The position numbers were made by a program, and so were the translations under genes. The notes under the pieces were generated by a model. The model had not been told where the DNA came from and ran no database searches. It saw only the letters and a program-made list of their open reading frames with translations. A stretch of DNA of 64,000 nucleotides from Platynereis dumerilii (Eukaryota > Annelida > Polychaeta > Phyllodocida > Nereididae), in assembly GCA_026936325.1 (NCBI GenBank), contig JAPTHN010000013.1, forward strand, positions 19,370,632-19,434,631, written 5' to 3'. Position 1 is the stretch's first letter, and each line of letters starts with the position of its first letter. Positions 22,393 through 33,109 of the stretch are shown one piece after another.

Positions 22393-23682
22393 TAGGGGAG
22401 AGTCCCCTCGATTGGACCAGTGCCTCGTTCGGAACACTTTAATTATGACATAAATTTGTAAAACATATGAACATGTGTCCTATCTTGAGTGATTCCTTAT
22501 CAATCACTTTGAAATGGTCATAGATGTTTGATGGAGAAATGATTGACATTTGAAGTTCACATAATAGGTATAAAATGATAGTGTTTGATCTAACATTGTG
22601 ATGCAGGCTTCACACAATCAGAATCTACATACTGCTGGGAAATTCTTCAGAATCTGTTTCAGTGACCTCCAACTAATTGTCTGCCAAAACGAAAAAGAAA
22701 ACTTCCTCTGTCCATGAAATTCAGGGCACTGGCTTAAATTTAGCAAATAGCAATTATTCCCTCGATTGGACCATGCAGTTGTGTGTCCTCGATTGGACCA
22801 CCTCATTGATGTATTTTTATTGATAAGACAGCCTGTTGATATGATAATTTGAGATTTTTATGAAGCATGAATCCCTGAAATAAAGAAATTATGGTCCATG
22901 GTTAGGTAAAATTAATTATGTGAATTTATCTCCCATGCTGACATGCCCTCTGTTGGCCTTTTCAGGAACAACATTGAAATGCGAAAAACATCAAAATTGA
23001 AATTTTATATTTGTCCAAACTCCATAAAACAATCAGGGACTGTTGTTTCTGTATTAGAAAATCATGTGAATAGCTTTGGCTATTAAAAAAACGACTTTCT
23101 GGAGTGGTCCGATCGAGGCAACTCACTGTTCCAATCGAGGATACCAAGTTCATGATGCGAGAATTTGAAGCATTTTTTAAAAAATGGTCTTGTGTCCATA
23201 TGGATCAAGCTTTGTCCACAACACAATAACACAATATATTTCAACTCATTCCTCGTCTTTCAGCCTGTTTTGAACTTCATATCACTAATACTCTTTACAT
23301 GCTGAGCCTCTGAAGTTAAGTGTTCCGATCCAGGGGACTCTCCCCCAATACTTCATTTGCACCACTCACTCAATACCAAGTGACCTAATTAGTCACAAGT
23401 TCAATAGGCAGTGTGGGCACTACAACAGATTAAAGTACAGTTTTATTCCTTCCTGTATCAACAAACTTTTAATTTCCTGATTTTATTACATGTATGTCTC
23501 TTATATTTTAAGTTGCATAACATTTTAATGTAATTTATAAGTCTTGTTTTAGTTTAATTTATATATTTTAAATTTACAGTCTGATTACATGTCACTTATA
23601 TTTATATCATACTATGTACATAATTGTATCAATTTAACCTGTGAGGTTACAATGTAATAAAGCTTTGTTTATTTATTTAAAA
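22393..23682 (+). mobile_element. Chimeric retroposed insert with 14 bp TSD
   Basis: Both sides carry AACCATCCAGGCAT (22379-22392 and 23683-23696), an exact 14 bp duplication of retroposition type. The insert starts TAGGGGAGAGTCCCC; an inverted copy of that end lies at about 23332-23346 (GGGGACTCTCCCCC). Repeats of CCTCGATTGGACC stand inside both ends (22402, 22761, 22788; inverted at 23105 and 23130). The last 330 bp look like a LINE 3' end with AATAAA and a TTTATTTATTTAAA tail. It may be a transposon-derived 5' part joined to a LINE tail and inserted as one unit. Confidence 0.6.
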
Positions 23683-23844
23683 AACCATCCAGGCATAACA
23701 TTTCATGTGCTCCGTTCACCTAGTGATGATTGATCTAGTTAGGGACAAAAAAAATTGTGGATAATTATCAATTTCATTGCAATACTTATTTTATTTATCT
23801 ATACTAAAAATGATATCACATTCTTATATAAATTGATTGAACAG

Positions 23845-24092
23845 AATGTAGAGCCCCCAAGAGCTGCGCTGAAGTTTTGGCTGCGAATCCAAAATCCACA
23901 GATGGCAATTACACAATGGATTTCAACGGGGAGAAGGGAGTCATATACTGCAAGGATATGGGATCCGGATCTCCGAAGGAATATATCAGTCTCTTCAAAG
24001 CAAATTCATTTGGAATGTTTCAAGAAAATACAACTGGCTCTGTTATGTGGGATACCAATACGTCTTATTCAAAAGTTAGGGTGGATATAGAG
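23845..24092 (+). CDS. GON1 exon 3: N-terminal half of GON domain
   Basis: The exon enters in phase 1 and leaves in phase 0 at GAGGTATGT. It encodes CRAPKSCAEV, then DGNYTMDFNG, GVIYCKDM, GSPKEYISL and SKVRVDI, matching the known order of GON motifs (Cys, DGEY, IYC.GM, PKEY, K.RVD) from the C-termini of ADAMTS9 and ADAMTS20. There the GON domain follows thrombospondin repeats and supports ER-to-Golgi transport roles; here it directly follows the signal peptide and no protease is attached. Two N-glycosylation sequons (NTT, NTS) fit a secreted protein. Confidence 0.9.
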
Positions 24093-24119
24093 GTATGTAT
24101 TTGGATATATGATCCAGTT

Positions 24120-24490
24120 AAAGGTTTCGTCTGCAGAATTGAGCAATAGATTAATGTGTGGAGCTTCATGTCCAGAAATTGTGATAGAATTGAGCAATAG
24201 ATGGATGTGTGGAGCTATATGTCCTGAATTTGTGATAGAATTGAGCAATAGATGGATGTGTGGAGCTATATGTCCTGAATTTGTGATAGAATTGAGCAAT
24301 AGATGGATGTTTGGAGCTTCATGTCCAGAAATTGTGATAGAATTGAGCAATAGATGGATGTGTGGAGCTATATGTCCTGAATTTGTGATAGAATTGAGCA
24401 ATAGATGGATGTGTGGAGCTTCATGTCCTGAATTTTTTGATAGAAATGAGCAATAGATGGATGTGTTATGTGGAGCTTCATGTCCTGCAT
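24120..24490 (+). repeat. 51 bp minisatellite in GON1 intron 3
   Basis: About seven tandem units of 51 bp, each with GAGCAATAGATGGATGTGTG and GAGCT(A/T)(C/A)ATGTCC. The array begins about 30 bp after the exon 3 donor and stays open in one frame as 17-residue repeats, but it lies in the intron and is not thought to be coding. Confidence 0.85.
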
Positions 24491-24859
24491 TTTGTGATAG
24501 TCAGAACAACTTCAGGAAAAAGTTCCACCTTTCTTTTCTCTGCACACCAGATGCTATTTGCAAAGCAAAATGTAAACAATGGTTTCAATAATTTGCTGGA
24601 TTGCATGGTTTCAATAATTTGCTTGATTTCAAGACATAGAACCTAAAAGATATCATCCCAGTGGGTACAGCTACATTGCAGCAATGTTTGTGAAAATTAT
24701 GCAGATTTGTATGGTGGAAATGATGTTGTCACAACATTGTGAAGAAATTTCAAAGATGTCTTTAGCATTTGACAACAAACTTTTAGATAATTCTAAGTGA
24801 TCAACAGATGAGCCCTCCACCAATTAGCAACATTTAAAAAAATTGTGTGTGCCCCCTGC

Positions 24860-25099
24860 ACTGAAAAAAACGAGGTTTGTGTGAAACAGACAAAATTAAC
24901 TTTTGCAGGTGTTAGCCCAAAATTTTGGTGTAATTTCGGACAAAAGGCATGTGTGTTTTTGACATTTCTTTGACCAAATCACACAAAAAATTGATCATAA
25001 TTGACAATTTTATTACCTATTTTGCATAAAAATCTTGTCGCATATACCAGATATACATACAATTTTTGTCTGTTTCGCACAAACCTTTTTTTCCTGGAA
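24860..25099. mobile_element. MITE with GTTTGTGTGAAACAGACAAAA ends
   Basis: The left end AGGTTTGTGTGAAACAGAC is repeated inverted at the right (GTCTGTTTCGCACAAACC). About 240 bp, no ORF, inside GON1 intron 3. Exact limits are uncertain. Confidence 0.6.
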
Positions 25100-25728
25100 G
25101 GTGCATATATCAACATTACAGCCTTCTATTTTTATAACGAAAAAGAGTGGACTGCTGCACTGTGAAAATGGCACTTGGTTTGTCATCATGCTGATGATTT
25201 GTCATGATCATACCCAATACTTTCAATGTTAATTTGATTTAAGGAGACTAATCCCGCTTGTTGGTGACAGCCAAACGAAAGGATTATGTATCTGATTTTC
25301 ACTCTGAAATCAGTTTTGATGAGTCAAATGGCCTTCTATTGATCATGACTAATCAAACAACCTCTATGCTTCCCATGTTGAAGTAGAGAAGATGACACTT
25401 CATCAGCTATCATTAGTCAAGAAATTTTTCATAGTGAACTGATCCTCGTTGTGTCTATATCAAAGTGGAAGGCTGTAATGCACTATCATGCGGCTTAGCA
25501 GCTACATTATGTAGTGGAAGAATGTGCCGAACAGTGTTTGCATTTGTATTTGTTTAACTTCTTGATCATCAAGTAATAAAGTATATATAAGAAATTTGAA
25601 ATAGAAATGTGACCACAGCATGTGAATAATTTAATAAAAGTGTTTGTAAATGGCTTGAATGTGAATTGTCTAAAATAAATAATATCTTGCCCCTAGGGCT
25701 TAATTGCATTTTTTCATTCTAACCTAAG
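25100..25728. other. GON1 intron 3, right part
   Basis: AT-rich; no exon or repeat recognised. Confidence 0.4.
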
Positions 25729-25818
25729 ACTCATCATGTCATTGCAACTGACTATACCTACACTGAGATTGTCAACGGACCAGACCATAGTGGTATTCTA
25801 CACACCAAATTTGGTTAC
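25729..25818 (+). CDS. GON1 exon 4: GON domain middle
   Basis: Thirty codons in phase 0 between acceptor TTCTAACCTAAG and donor TACGTAAGT. The start THHVIATDYTYTE matches the GON beta-strand region that follows K.RVD in ADAMTS9/20 and aligns with GON2 exon 36213-36308 (TFEIIGTDATFST). Lengths are 90 and 96 bp and phases identical. Confidence 0.85.
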
Positions 25819-25852
25819 GTAAGTAAATTCTACAAATTTCTGCCTTGGCTAA

Positions 25853-26090
25853 GGGGGCAACCATTTAATGATCAGGGGGGCTTGGAGTTTTTTCTGTTAA
25901 GGGAAATTATTTATTTCAGGGCAACGCCGGCCATAATTATATATTTCAACGACGTCCCCGAATATTAATTTCCAAATCAGAAAACGCCTTAATATAAAAA
26001 AATAGTCCCTCCAGAAATTATTTATTTCAAGACCGCCCTAAAAGAATTTATTTATTTCACCAAAACTGAGCAAGAAATTATAACCCCCCC
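25853..26090. mobile_element. MITE with GGGGGCAACCATT ends
   Basis: Ends GGGGGCAACCATTTAATGAT and a C-rich right end, next to TAA and TTA. Interior blocks of AATTATTTATTTCA repeat. It starts only 34 bp after the exon 4 donor. Relatives at 40543-40838 and 55185-55527 are present at equivalent positions in the two receptor-gene copies. Confidence 0.65.
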
Positions 26091-27187
26091 TTATGCATCA
26101 AAATTAATTCTTTTTGTTTTTCTTATTAGTATCTAGCTTATCCATTGTATATGGGATCTCTACTCAACATCAACATGTTGACCCCTTTATTTATTAACTT
26201 TTTTTTTTCTATGGTTAGGGTCACATTGACCACTACCCCTAATTTGATGCTTGGTGGGTTTTGATTCTCAAAAATAAATTACTACTTATTTTTCCCTGGG
26301 TCCAATAGACCACAAGGCCTAACATTTTCCCCGGGTCCAATTGACTTGACTGGACGGAACAATAACTTGCTGCTTGGAAAGCTGACTATGACTTCACTAG
26401 TCAATTTATGTAGTCGACTTCGGGGTCTATTGGAGCCAATTTGCCAATCCAAAGTTTGTTTTTATGGGATTAACTTTTCTGAACTTCATGGAGGTGTAGC
26501 ACATCAGAAAAATATCCTATGAATACGAAAATTTCACATATTTTTCCAAATACATTTAAATTACAGAATACAAAACATTGAGGTGATTAATTTTATCTTT
26601 GCGCTTTTTTTAGAATTTTCACACTCGCAAATTTGTACAGGCATCATTCAAAATATGTGAATCATATCAGGATGAAACTTTCAGACCTCTTCTGTAAATT
26701 AGTCACCTAGAAGTTCAGCAAGTTTGATGTTCATAGACCAAAAACTCATAGCGAAAAAAAATTAAAACCAAAACTACCTTTTTTGCTTTTAAGGAGCAAT
26801 TTTCATCCTTTATAAGTTCATTCCAATTTGTTTTTCACACCGCCGGTACGAAAAAACTTTTTTTATATATATATTGGTTATATTCCTGAAATGGTATTGA
26901 ATACTGGTATACTTATAAATAGTAACAAAAGTACTACTTGTAAATAAAAGTCGGAAAAAAGGTCATGAAAAATGACCCGAAAATCGTTGTTTCTGTTGAG
27001 GCTAAAAATTGATTGGTTACCAGTAGAACATAGAACCTTGAAAATTGGCAAGTGTGTTACCTGTTAAATGTAAGACATTGTGGATACAATTACAGTATTA
27101 TGCATGAAAAAGTTGAAGGTGGTTGCTGCCTTATGAATCTAATGATGATATCTTTTTTTTCCAATTTTCAATCCATTTTTTTTTCAG
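26091..27187. other. GON1 intron 4, nothing further recognised
   Basis: AT-rich with homopolymer runs; a good pyrimidine tract (26 bp) precedes the acceptor at 27187. Confidence 0.5.
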
Positions 27188-27277
27188 AGTTACAATTGCA
27201 AATGCACCCTGCCTTTAGTGCACAGTCATGCAGCCATCATCAACTTACGTGGATCTGGGTTTTCTTTCACCAACCAA
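27188..27277 (+). CDS. GON1 exon 5: GON domain, INLRGSGF motif
   Basis: Thirty codons, phase 0, acceptor TTTTTTTTCAG, donor CAAGTGAGT. SYNCKC then IINLRGSGFSF corresponds to the GON segment with paired cysteines followed by (S/F)INL.GTG. It aligns with GON2 exon 35333-35419 (VENCNGC, then VDLSETGFIF), where both cysteines are kept. Confidence 0.88.
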
Positions 27278-27469
27278 GTGAGTTATTTTAGCAACAAAAA
27301 AAAAACCCTGAATCAGAGATTGTGCTGGAGAAGTTGATATTGAAGTCGAATATATATTTTTGCCTACACAGACATTGTTTATGGTTTGCTTCTGAATGAT
27401 GTATGGTAGACAGAAAATAAGAAATTTCTGAATTTTGTATTTTGTATTTGTATATCTCCTTAGTCCCAT

Positions 27470-27790
27470 GGTGTGGGGGTGTGGGGAAGTTTGCGGTGAG
27501 CCTTCCGCTGATTACAGCTCAGGGCAGCCACAGAGTAGCACCCATGAGCAGAGGATACAGGAACATTCACCAAGGTTCCTCTGCCGCAGCACATTCCAGT
27601 TTGGGTGATCACCGTATGATGATAATGATTGATGAGAAGACTGGGAGTCTGGCACACACCCTATTGATCCAGGGATGCCCAGAGCCTTTCAGTTACCGGC
27701 ACTGAACACTGGATACAACTTGCCCCAAATTAATGTCCCTTGGGCTTAGACTAAATTGAGTTCTGGGATGAGACCCACACATATGTAATT
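27470..27790 (-). mobile_element. SINE family B, diverged copy
   Basis: The right part shares ATCACCGTATGATGAT, GGGATGCCCAGAG and ATGTCCCTTGGGCT blocks with the three family-B copies at 32212-33416. The left part is a different, unassigned repeat. It is older than those copies. Confidence 0.55.
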
Positions 27791-27913
27791 TTGACCACTC
27801 CCCTTTCATTCCCTATACCAATTTGACTGACTGTAGGTGTTTTCAATCAGACTTAAACTATCCTTTAAACACTTCAGTTTCACAAAAATACTTATAATTA
27901 TTTGTACTTTCAG

Positions 27914-28058
27914 GTATCATGGAAATTCATAGGCTTTTCAAAGTCATTTTCTCACTATGAAAATTCAACAGACTATCAATATTTCAAAGTGATTTGCGGA
28001 CATTGCTGTGGAGCCTGCGAGTTGAACAATTCTCTTCTGAGAGTGTCACCCGAAATTG
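27914..28058 (+). CDS. GON1 exon 6: C-terminal end of GON domain
   Basis: The exon enters in phase 0, is 145 bp and leaves in phase 1 at ATTGGTAAAA. Its end carries ICGHCCGACEL, the double-Cys pattern equivalent to CGGYCGKC that closes the GON domain of ADAMTS9/20. The GON2 counterpart (31935-32079) is also exactly 145 bp, with GCGGCCGGCIL at the same place. This shared length and phase is strong evidence that both are real exons of one gene family. Confidence 0.92.
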
Positions 28059-28329
28059 GTAAAAATTTAATTTCAATAAAAAACACTTTTGTGGTTGTCC
28101 TTTTTAGCTAAAATTTCAATTGAGTGGTCAAGTTAAAATTTGATTTCTTGTAAAGGGTCACCTGGTTCATCAAGCGTTTAATGGCAGCATCATGCCTTCT
28201 CTATTAACAGTAATCGGCAAAACTTTTGATTCGAGAACACAAAAGCCAGAAATAAATTTGTCAATAATGTGATACATAATTTCAACTTTGCTTCACAAAT
28301 GCTGGCTCAAGTCAGATATCTAGATAAGT

Positions 28330-29317
28330 AGTTCCAGTGAGACTCGTTACTCTTTAAATCATTGTGTCGCAGCCGTTGTCATGGCGTCACATGGGAGGCG
28401 CCGCCCTTCACCTGCGCTCATTGGCTGAAATCCACAACACATTTATTGTTACATATTTGATCTATTTGGTCCAGATACTGGACTTGCCGGGTCGAGTGTG
28501 TGCTCCAGTGACTTAATGTAAAAATTAAGGCAAAAAATGGCAAAATTCCAAATTATTTAATTCCCTGTGATGTTTTAAGCCACAGAATGATTATTTCTTA
28601 AAAATATTCATGAAAATTAATATTTTTTGTCTCGCGCTGGAGATATTTTTGCCTTCATGCCATTTCAGGGCATTATAGGCCTGTAAATAGCCTATAAATA
28701 GCCAAATTTCTGATAATGTTTTCTAAGGCCTAAAAAATCAAGTTTGTGGAGGGACAATTTTGAGATAGCCCCTTATTGGTCTAAAAATAGCCAAAAACTG
28801 GTTTTCCCGCCAAAATTTCAGCCTCGTTTTTGGCGGGAAAATAACGTTTTGCCTGTTTTTAGCCAAAAAAAACGGCTATCTCAAAATTGTCCCTCCAGAT
28901 AATTGTTTTTGAAGGCCTCAGAAAACAATATTAAAAATTAGTTTTGTTATAGCTGTTGCCATAGCGTGGCTCCAGGGGTGGGTGCCAAATATGGCTCTTT
29001 ATAGGCTATTTATAGGCCTATAATTGACTGAAATTGCATGAAAGCACAAATATTTCCAGTCTGAGACAAAAAATGTTATTTTTCATGAATATTTAAAGGA
29101 AATTATTATTTTGTGCCTTTAAAGTTCACAGAAAATTGAGTAATTCAGATTTATGGTAATTTTGCCTAAATTTTTACATTAACTCACTGGAGTGTCAAAC
29201 ACCGTACATGTTTCTGCTACTATATAGTCATCCTCTAGTATGCATAGATGTCTGCCTATTTTAAAAAAAGTGTTAATCTAATGTCAGTCTCATTCTGTGA
29301 TGGTCTCACTGGACAAC
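28330..29317. mobile_element. Long fold-back element in GON1 intron 6
   Basis: Two arms of about 350 bp are inverted around an axis near 28830. Matching blocks include CCAGTGA(C/G)TTAATGTAAAAATT, TAGCCTATAAATAGCC and TTTTGGCGGGAAAA. Outer ends TTCCAGTGAGAC and GTCTCACTGG flank the whole. No ORF. It occupies most of the last intron. Confidence 0.7.
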
Positions 29318-29409
29318 TCAAAGTCTGATTATATACTATTATGCCCAAGAAGCGCTGACAAATGTGACATCATTACTAATCTGACTGTTTGCCATGACTG
29401 TTATTCCAG

Positions 29410-29846
29410 GTTCACCAGTGGGCATCGATTACTGTGAAGTCAAACGAAATGATGAATATCTGGGCTTGGTTAAAATGGCTAATGACTCAGAGTGCCTAAG
29501 TACCAATCTTTCAACATTTCCTTTGAACGACATCATTTTCGACATTAGCATCAAATGCGCTGTGAAACTAATAAAATTTCCATTAACTGGAGCTGATTGT
29601 GGAAGTACCACTATCTATGGACCGTATGTTGGAGGGATTCGAATAGTAGAAATGTTTATGGACAATGAACAGCCTTGTCACACCCCATTTATATCTACAA
29701 TCAAACAAGAAGGGAAATGTATCGTAACTGTTGATTATAATGATGTAAATGTGAAAAGTCCAGTGCATTTGCAGATGAAAGTTGTGAAAAATCAAAATGT
29801 TGTCTTAGAATTCTGTAAAAAGGATTTACAATATTTTTGCATTTAA
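29410..29846 (+). CDS. GON1 exon 7: unrecognised Cys-rich C-terminal domain and stop
   Basis: Acceptor TGTTATTCCAG; 144 codons then TAA at 29844-29846. The domain is not one I can name. Against GON2 (30012-30433) it keeps CLS, FPLTG(A/I)DCG, YGP.(V/I)GGI..VE, C..PFIS and a final C..D..Y.CI pattern, with eight cysteines in register, so a disulphide-bonded, probably beta-rich extracellular domain is likely. Sequons NDS and NLS are present. With exons 1-6 the model gives a secreted glycoprotein of about 366 residues. The domain pair GON plus this module is the defining architecture of both paralogues. Confidence 0.88.
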
Positions 29847-29976
29847 AATCATGTCTATAAGTTTGTGCATACTGTTTGAATCTCATCAATTCGATGTGAT
29901 GTGTTTCTTTTTCAATGCTTATATATTTGTTATGGTTCTCATATTTTGTGAAAGTGCTGCTGTTCAATCACAAGAC

Positions 29977-29982
29977 AATAAA
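29977..29982 (+). promoter_or_regulatory. Polyadenylation signal of GON1
   Basis: AATAAA 131 bp after the GON1 stop codon and 30 bp before the GON2 stop on the other strand. Cleavage after it would end the transcript at or inside the GON2 3' coding end. Confidence 0.65.
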
Positions 29983-30011
29983 ATGATGACACGATTCTTA
30001 ATATTGCATTT

Positions 30012-30433
30012 CTACCTTATGCATGCATAATGAACATCGTTTGCACAAATGGCAATCATACTGTTCACATTCTGACGGAGTCTGGCTTGAAGTAAAACGG
30101 CACTCCTTGTCGTAAATTCTTCGTATTTCACAATAACTTTGCATTTGCCATGAGCCATAGTGCTTGAGATAAATGGCAGGTGGCACTGGTGCATTTCAGT
30201 TGTTGCTATTTCCACTAGATGGATACCTCCAATATTTGGTCCGTAAGTAACACCAGTGCCGCAGTCGATTCCAGTAAACAGAAACCTTATTTTTTTGGTT
30301 TTGCAAGTGACATTAATTTGAAATAGAGGTTGGTTCAGAGGAGATGACATCAAATCTATAGACAGGCAGGAATTAGTGACCAGGGAGCTGTCGCTTCTCT
30401 TCAGATAGCAGAATGTGGTTCCATGCTCAGTAT
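30012..30433 (-). CDS. GON2 last exon: Cys-rich C-terminal domain and stop
   Basis: Minus-strand exon after acceptor TATATTTCAG (at 30434-30443), entering in phase 1 as in GON1, with 140 codons and a stop at 30012-30014. It keeps the cysteine register and the FTGIDCG, YGPNIGGI and CHLPFIS motifs of the GON1 C-terminal domain. Divergence is high outside the cysteines, so the duplication is old. Function unknown; secreted by association with the rest of the gene. Confidence 0.88.
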
Positions 30434-30544
30434 CTGAAATATACAGCAAATTATTTAGTTAAACTTGTAGATGATTACAACAGTGCAACTCAATACATGT
30501 TCAAAGCGGAAGCTCACATTTGCAAGCGCCAATGCTATGATCAG

Positions 30545-30815
30545 TGATGCAGTTGAGGCCAGAACACCTGAGACAGAGGCAAGGCCAAGGTTTGGCATCT
30601 GAGACTGAGCTAAGGCCGAGGCCTCAAAATATGGCTTCTAGGCCAGCCTCGAGGACGAGACCAGACCTAAGGCCCAAGCCACTGGCTCAAAGATATCGGA
30701 GACCGAGGCAAGCTAAACCAAGGATTTGGCATCCGAGACTGAGCCAAGGCCAAGGCCATAAAAATCTGGCCCTGCGGCCGGCCTCGAGGAAGAGGCTGGC
30801 CTCGAGACTTCCAAT
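30545..30815. repeat. GC-rich imperfect repeat in GON2 intron
   Basis: Two ~130 bp halves share GTTTGGCATC/GATTTGGCATC, GAGACTGAGC(T/C)AAGGCC and GGCC(A/G)GCCTCGAGGA blocks. The purine-rich GAGGC/AAGGCC composition is unlike the surrounding DNA. Confidence 0.7.
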
Positions 30816-30859
30816 AGTGGCTATGATTCACTTCCATGCCTTTACACTCCCAGGCCGAC

Positions 30860-31175
30860 TCTGGATATTTTCATCGATCATCAGGTCTTTGCATCATCTA
30901 TGTTTTTTTGGTCTATTTATCATAAAATTTTGACCATTCATCATCCATTTTTGGTGCATTGATCATCAAAATTATAGCCATCCAACAGCAAACTTTAAAA
31001 AAAAAAGATGATGAGGGATATTGGCTTATGAACGACCTTACTAATGATGATGAAAGAACTTTTATGGGTGACAAAAATACCTATATATACAATAAGGGGA
31101 TGATGAAAATTATGCAGTGATGATGAATGGTCCAAAAATATTTGATGATGAAAGGACATGATGATAAAAAAACCA
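30860..31175. repeat. Inverted repeat rich in CATCAT/ATGATG
   Basis: The left half is dominated by ATCAT (CCATTCATCATCCATTTTTGG) and the right half by ATGATGA, as imperfect inverted arms around about 31020. Probably a small fold-back element in the GON2 intron. Confidence 0.55.
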
Positions 31176-31484
31176 GATACCACCAAGCCTACCCTATCTT
31201 GCTCAACTTGTTAAACAATAGCATGTTTTAATAATGAAATTCCTTGTACGAAGTTTCAACATTTTTATAAACCAAAGATAGCAATATGTTGTGTAACTGG
31301 TTTCAGCATTAAATTGCTGTAATTTGAAAGCATGTTTATAGAATTGTTGGTGGACTATAGCTATATTGCATGGGATATCTCCTAAATATAATGTTTAATG
31401 GGACAACTTGGAGCACACTGATTTACAAGAGAAGGTAAGACAAATTCTCCAAATGGCCATGTCAACTTAGAATTTTTTGCCAAT

Positions 31485-31650
31485 TTTTGATTGATTGATT
31501 GATTTATTCGGAATCACGCACAGTCATACACTTACATTCACACAAAATGATATGAAGGGATGAGTGAAGGTGATCCCGGGATGACACACTAAAGTCTACT
31601 GACTTATTTCCAGTGCAGTCCCTGCCAACTCACATTGAAACGGTGGAGGC
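31485..31650. repeat. Unassigned repeat with (TTGA)n edge
   Basis: It begins with a TGATTGATTGATTGATT run, followed by GC-richer sequence unlike its surroundings (GATCCCGGGATGACACACTA). It is likely a retroposon fragment; no pol III boxes were identified. Confidence 0.35.
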
Positions 31651-31934
31651 AGTTAATCAAATATCACAGATGTTTAAAGGTTATACTTTGCATACATTGA
31701 CCTGTAGGTTTGATCCATGGCGACTACATTTATAGCTCACAGCGTTTTGATTATATATGAATTGACATTTTCTGAAACGTGCTTTCTCCAAGCCAATGTT
31801 ATGATCAAACAGGAAGTCATATACAGTCACTACAGCGCTGTCACGCTGGTGCAACATGCAGAGGAAGCACATATACTGGCACCAGATGCAATATTTGTTA
31901 CAATGCATTAGAAAAACTATAATGTGTAGTTTAC

Positions 31935-32079
31935 CTTGATTTGGCATCGCTTTTAGTTTGGCATTTTTCAGAATGCAACCACCGCAACATCCTCCACAGC
32001 CAATTTCAAGACGTTTGCTATCCAATGACTTTACGTCTGTATATTTTTGACTCTGCCACCCATGAAGGAACCAGTAAAC
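31935..32079 (-). CDS. GON2 exon: C-terminal end of GON domain
   Basis: 145 bp between acceptor ATTTACTAG and donor CAAGGTAAAC, phase 0 to phase 1, exactly as GON1 exon 6. Encodes VYWFLHGWQS, then LEIGCGGCCGGCILKN, keeping the double-Cys closing motif. The CGGCCGGC spacing is closer to canonical GON domains than GON1's. Confidence 0.9.
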
Positions 32080-32211
32080 CTAGTAAATAGATTGTTTTGA
32101 CCTTTATTTTATAAAATATGTACACAAACAAAAAACAGAAACCGATAGGCCAACAACCTCAGATTTTGGCCTAAATCCGTCTACATCTGCAAATGAAGCT
32201 CTTCTAAACCA

Positions 32212-33047
32212 GTTTATTTGTTTGTTTGTTTGTTTGTTTGTTTGTGTTTTACGCCTCAGCAGCACCTTAGTGGGCTATATCGAGGCAGTCGAGCGCCGTT
32301 GATGATGAGATGAGAAGACTGCGAGTCAGGTACATACATGTACCCTATTAATTCAGGGATGCCCAGGGTCTTTCAGTTGCCCAAATCTAATTCGCACGAC
32401 AAAATTTTATATAGCGGCAATACTAAATTTGAATTTTTGCCTAAATTTATCGTAAATTAAGGCCTTATAATGGTTTTTCTTCGAAGATCAAAACCGGGGA
32501 CCAATGCCACAAGTTGGTCAAATTTGGAATTTCTGGTGAAATTGACCAAAAAGTCAATAATTACTGATATGCTTCCTATGTGTTATTAGATTCCAAATCC
32601 AAAAATTTGATATTGTATATGCATTTTTGTGATGTCTATGCCACATTATGCTAGTAAATTTAAACATGAATGTGAAGAAGATACTAACTTAAAATGCAGT
32701 TTATTCAAAACGAAACTTTGTTTCTTCAAATACCTCTGCAGCTTTGTTTGTTTGTTTGTTTGTGTTTTATGCCTCTGCAGCACCTTAGTGGGCTATATCG
32801 AGGTAGGCGATCGCCGTATGATGATGAGATGAGGAGACTGTGAGTCTGGTACATACCCTATTAATTCAGGGATGCCCAGGGTCTTTCAGTTGCCCCAGCA
32901 TAGAACACTGGATACAACCCGCCTCCATTTAATGTCCCATGGGCTCGGACTAAATTGAGTTCCGGGGTGGGAATTCAAACCCACGCCCTCAGAGCCAGTG
33001 GTTGTGCAAACAAGCACTCTTAACCAGTAGGCCACGGAGGAACTCTC
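32212..33047 (-). mobile_element. Composite SINE family B insertion with one outer 14 bp TSD
   Basis: CTCTTCTAAACCAG flanks the whole block (32198-32211 and 33048-33061). Inside are a partial family-B SINE (32212-32382), about 120 bp matching the inner part of the hAT MITE family (32386-32505), unassigned DNA, and a full family-B SINE (32744-33047). One TSD round two SINE copies implies nested insertion or recombination after the first event. Confidence 0.65.
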
Positions 33048-33109
33048 TTCTAAACCAGTAAAAAAGCTTCCAGAATAAAGAACTTCTAGACGCCCCTCAT
33101 ACATGTATG

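Noticed and set aside
24109-24456. Repetitive 17-residue frame on both strands in GON1 intron 3
   Set aside because: It is the translation of a 51 bp minisatellite whose unit length is a multiple of three; there are no splice sites or start context.
28370-28440. CpG-rich patch with CCAAT-like and GC-box-like motifs in GON1 intron 6
   Set aside because: It belongs to the left shoulder of the fold-back element and has no following exon start; not called a promoter.
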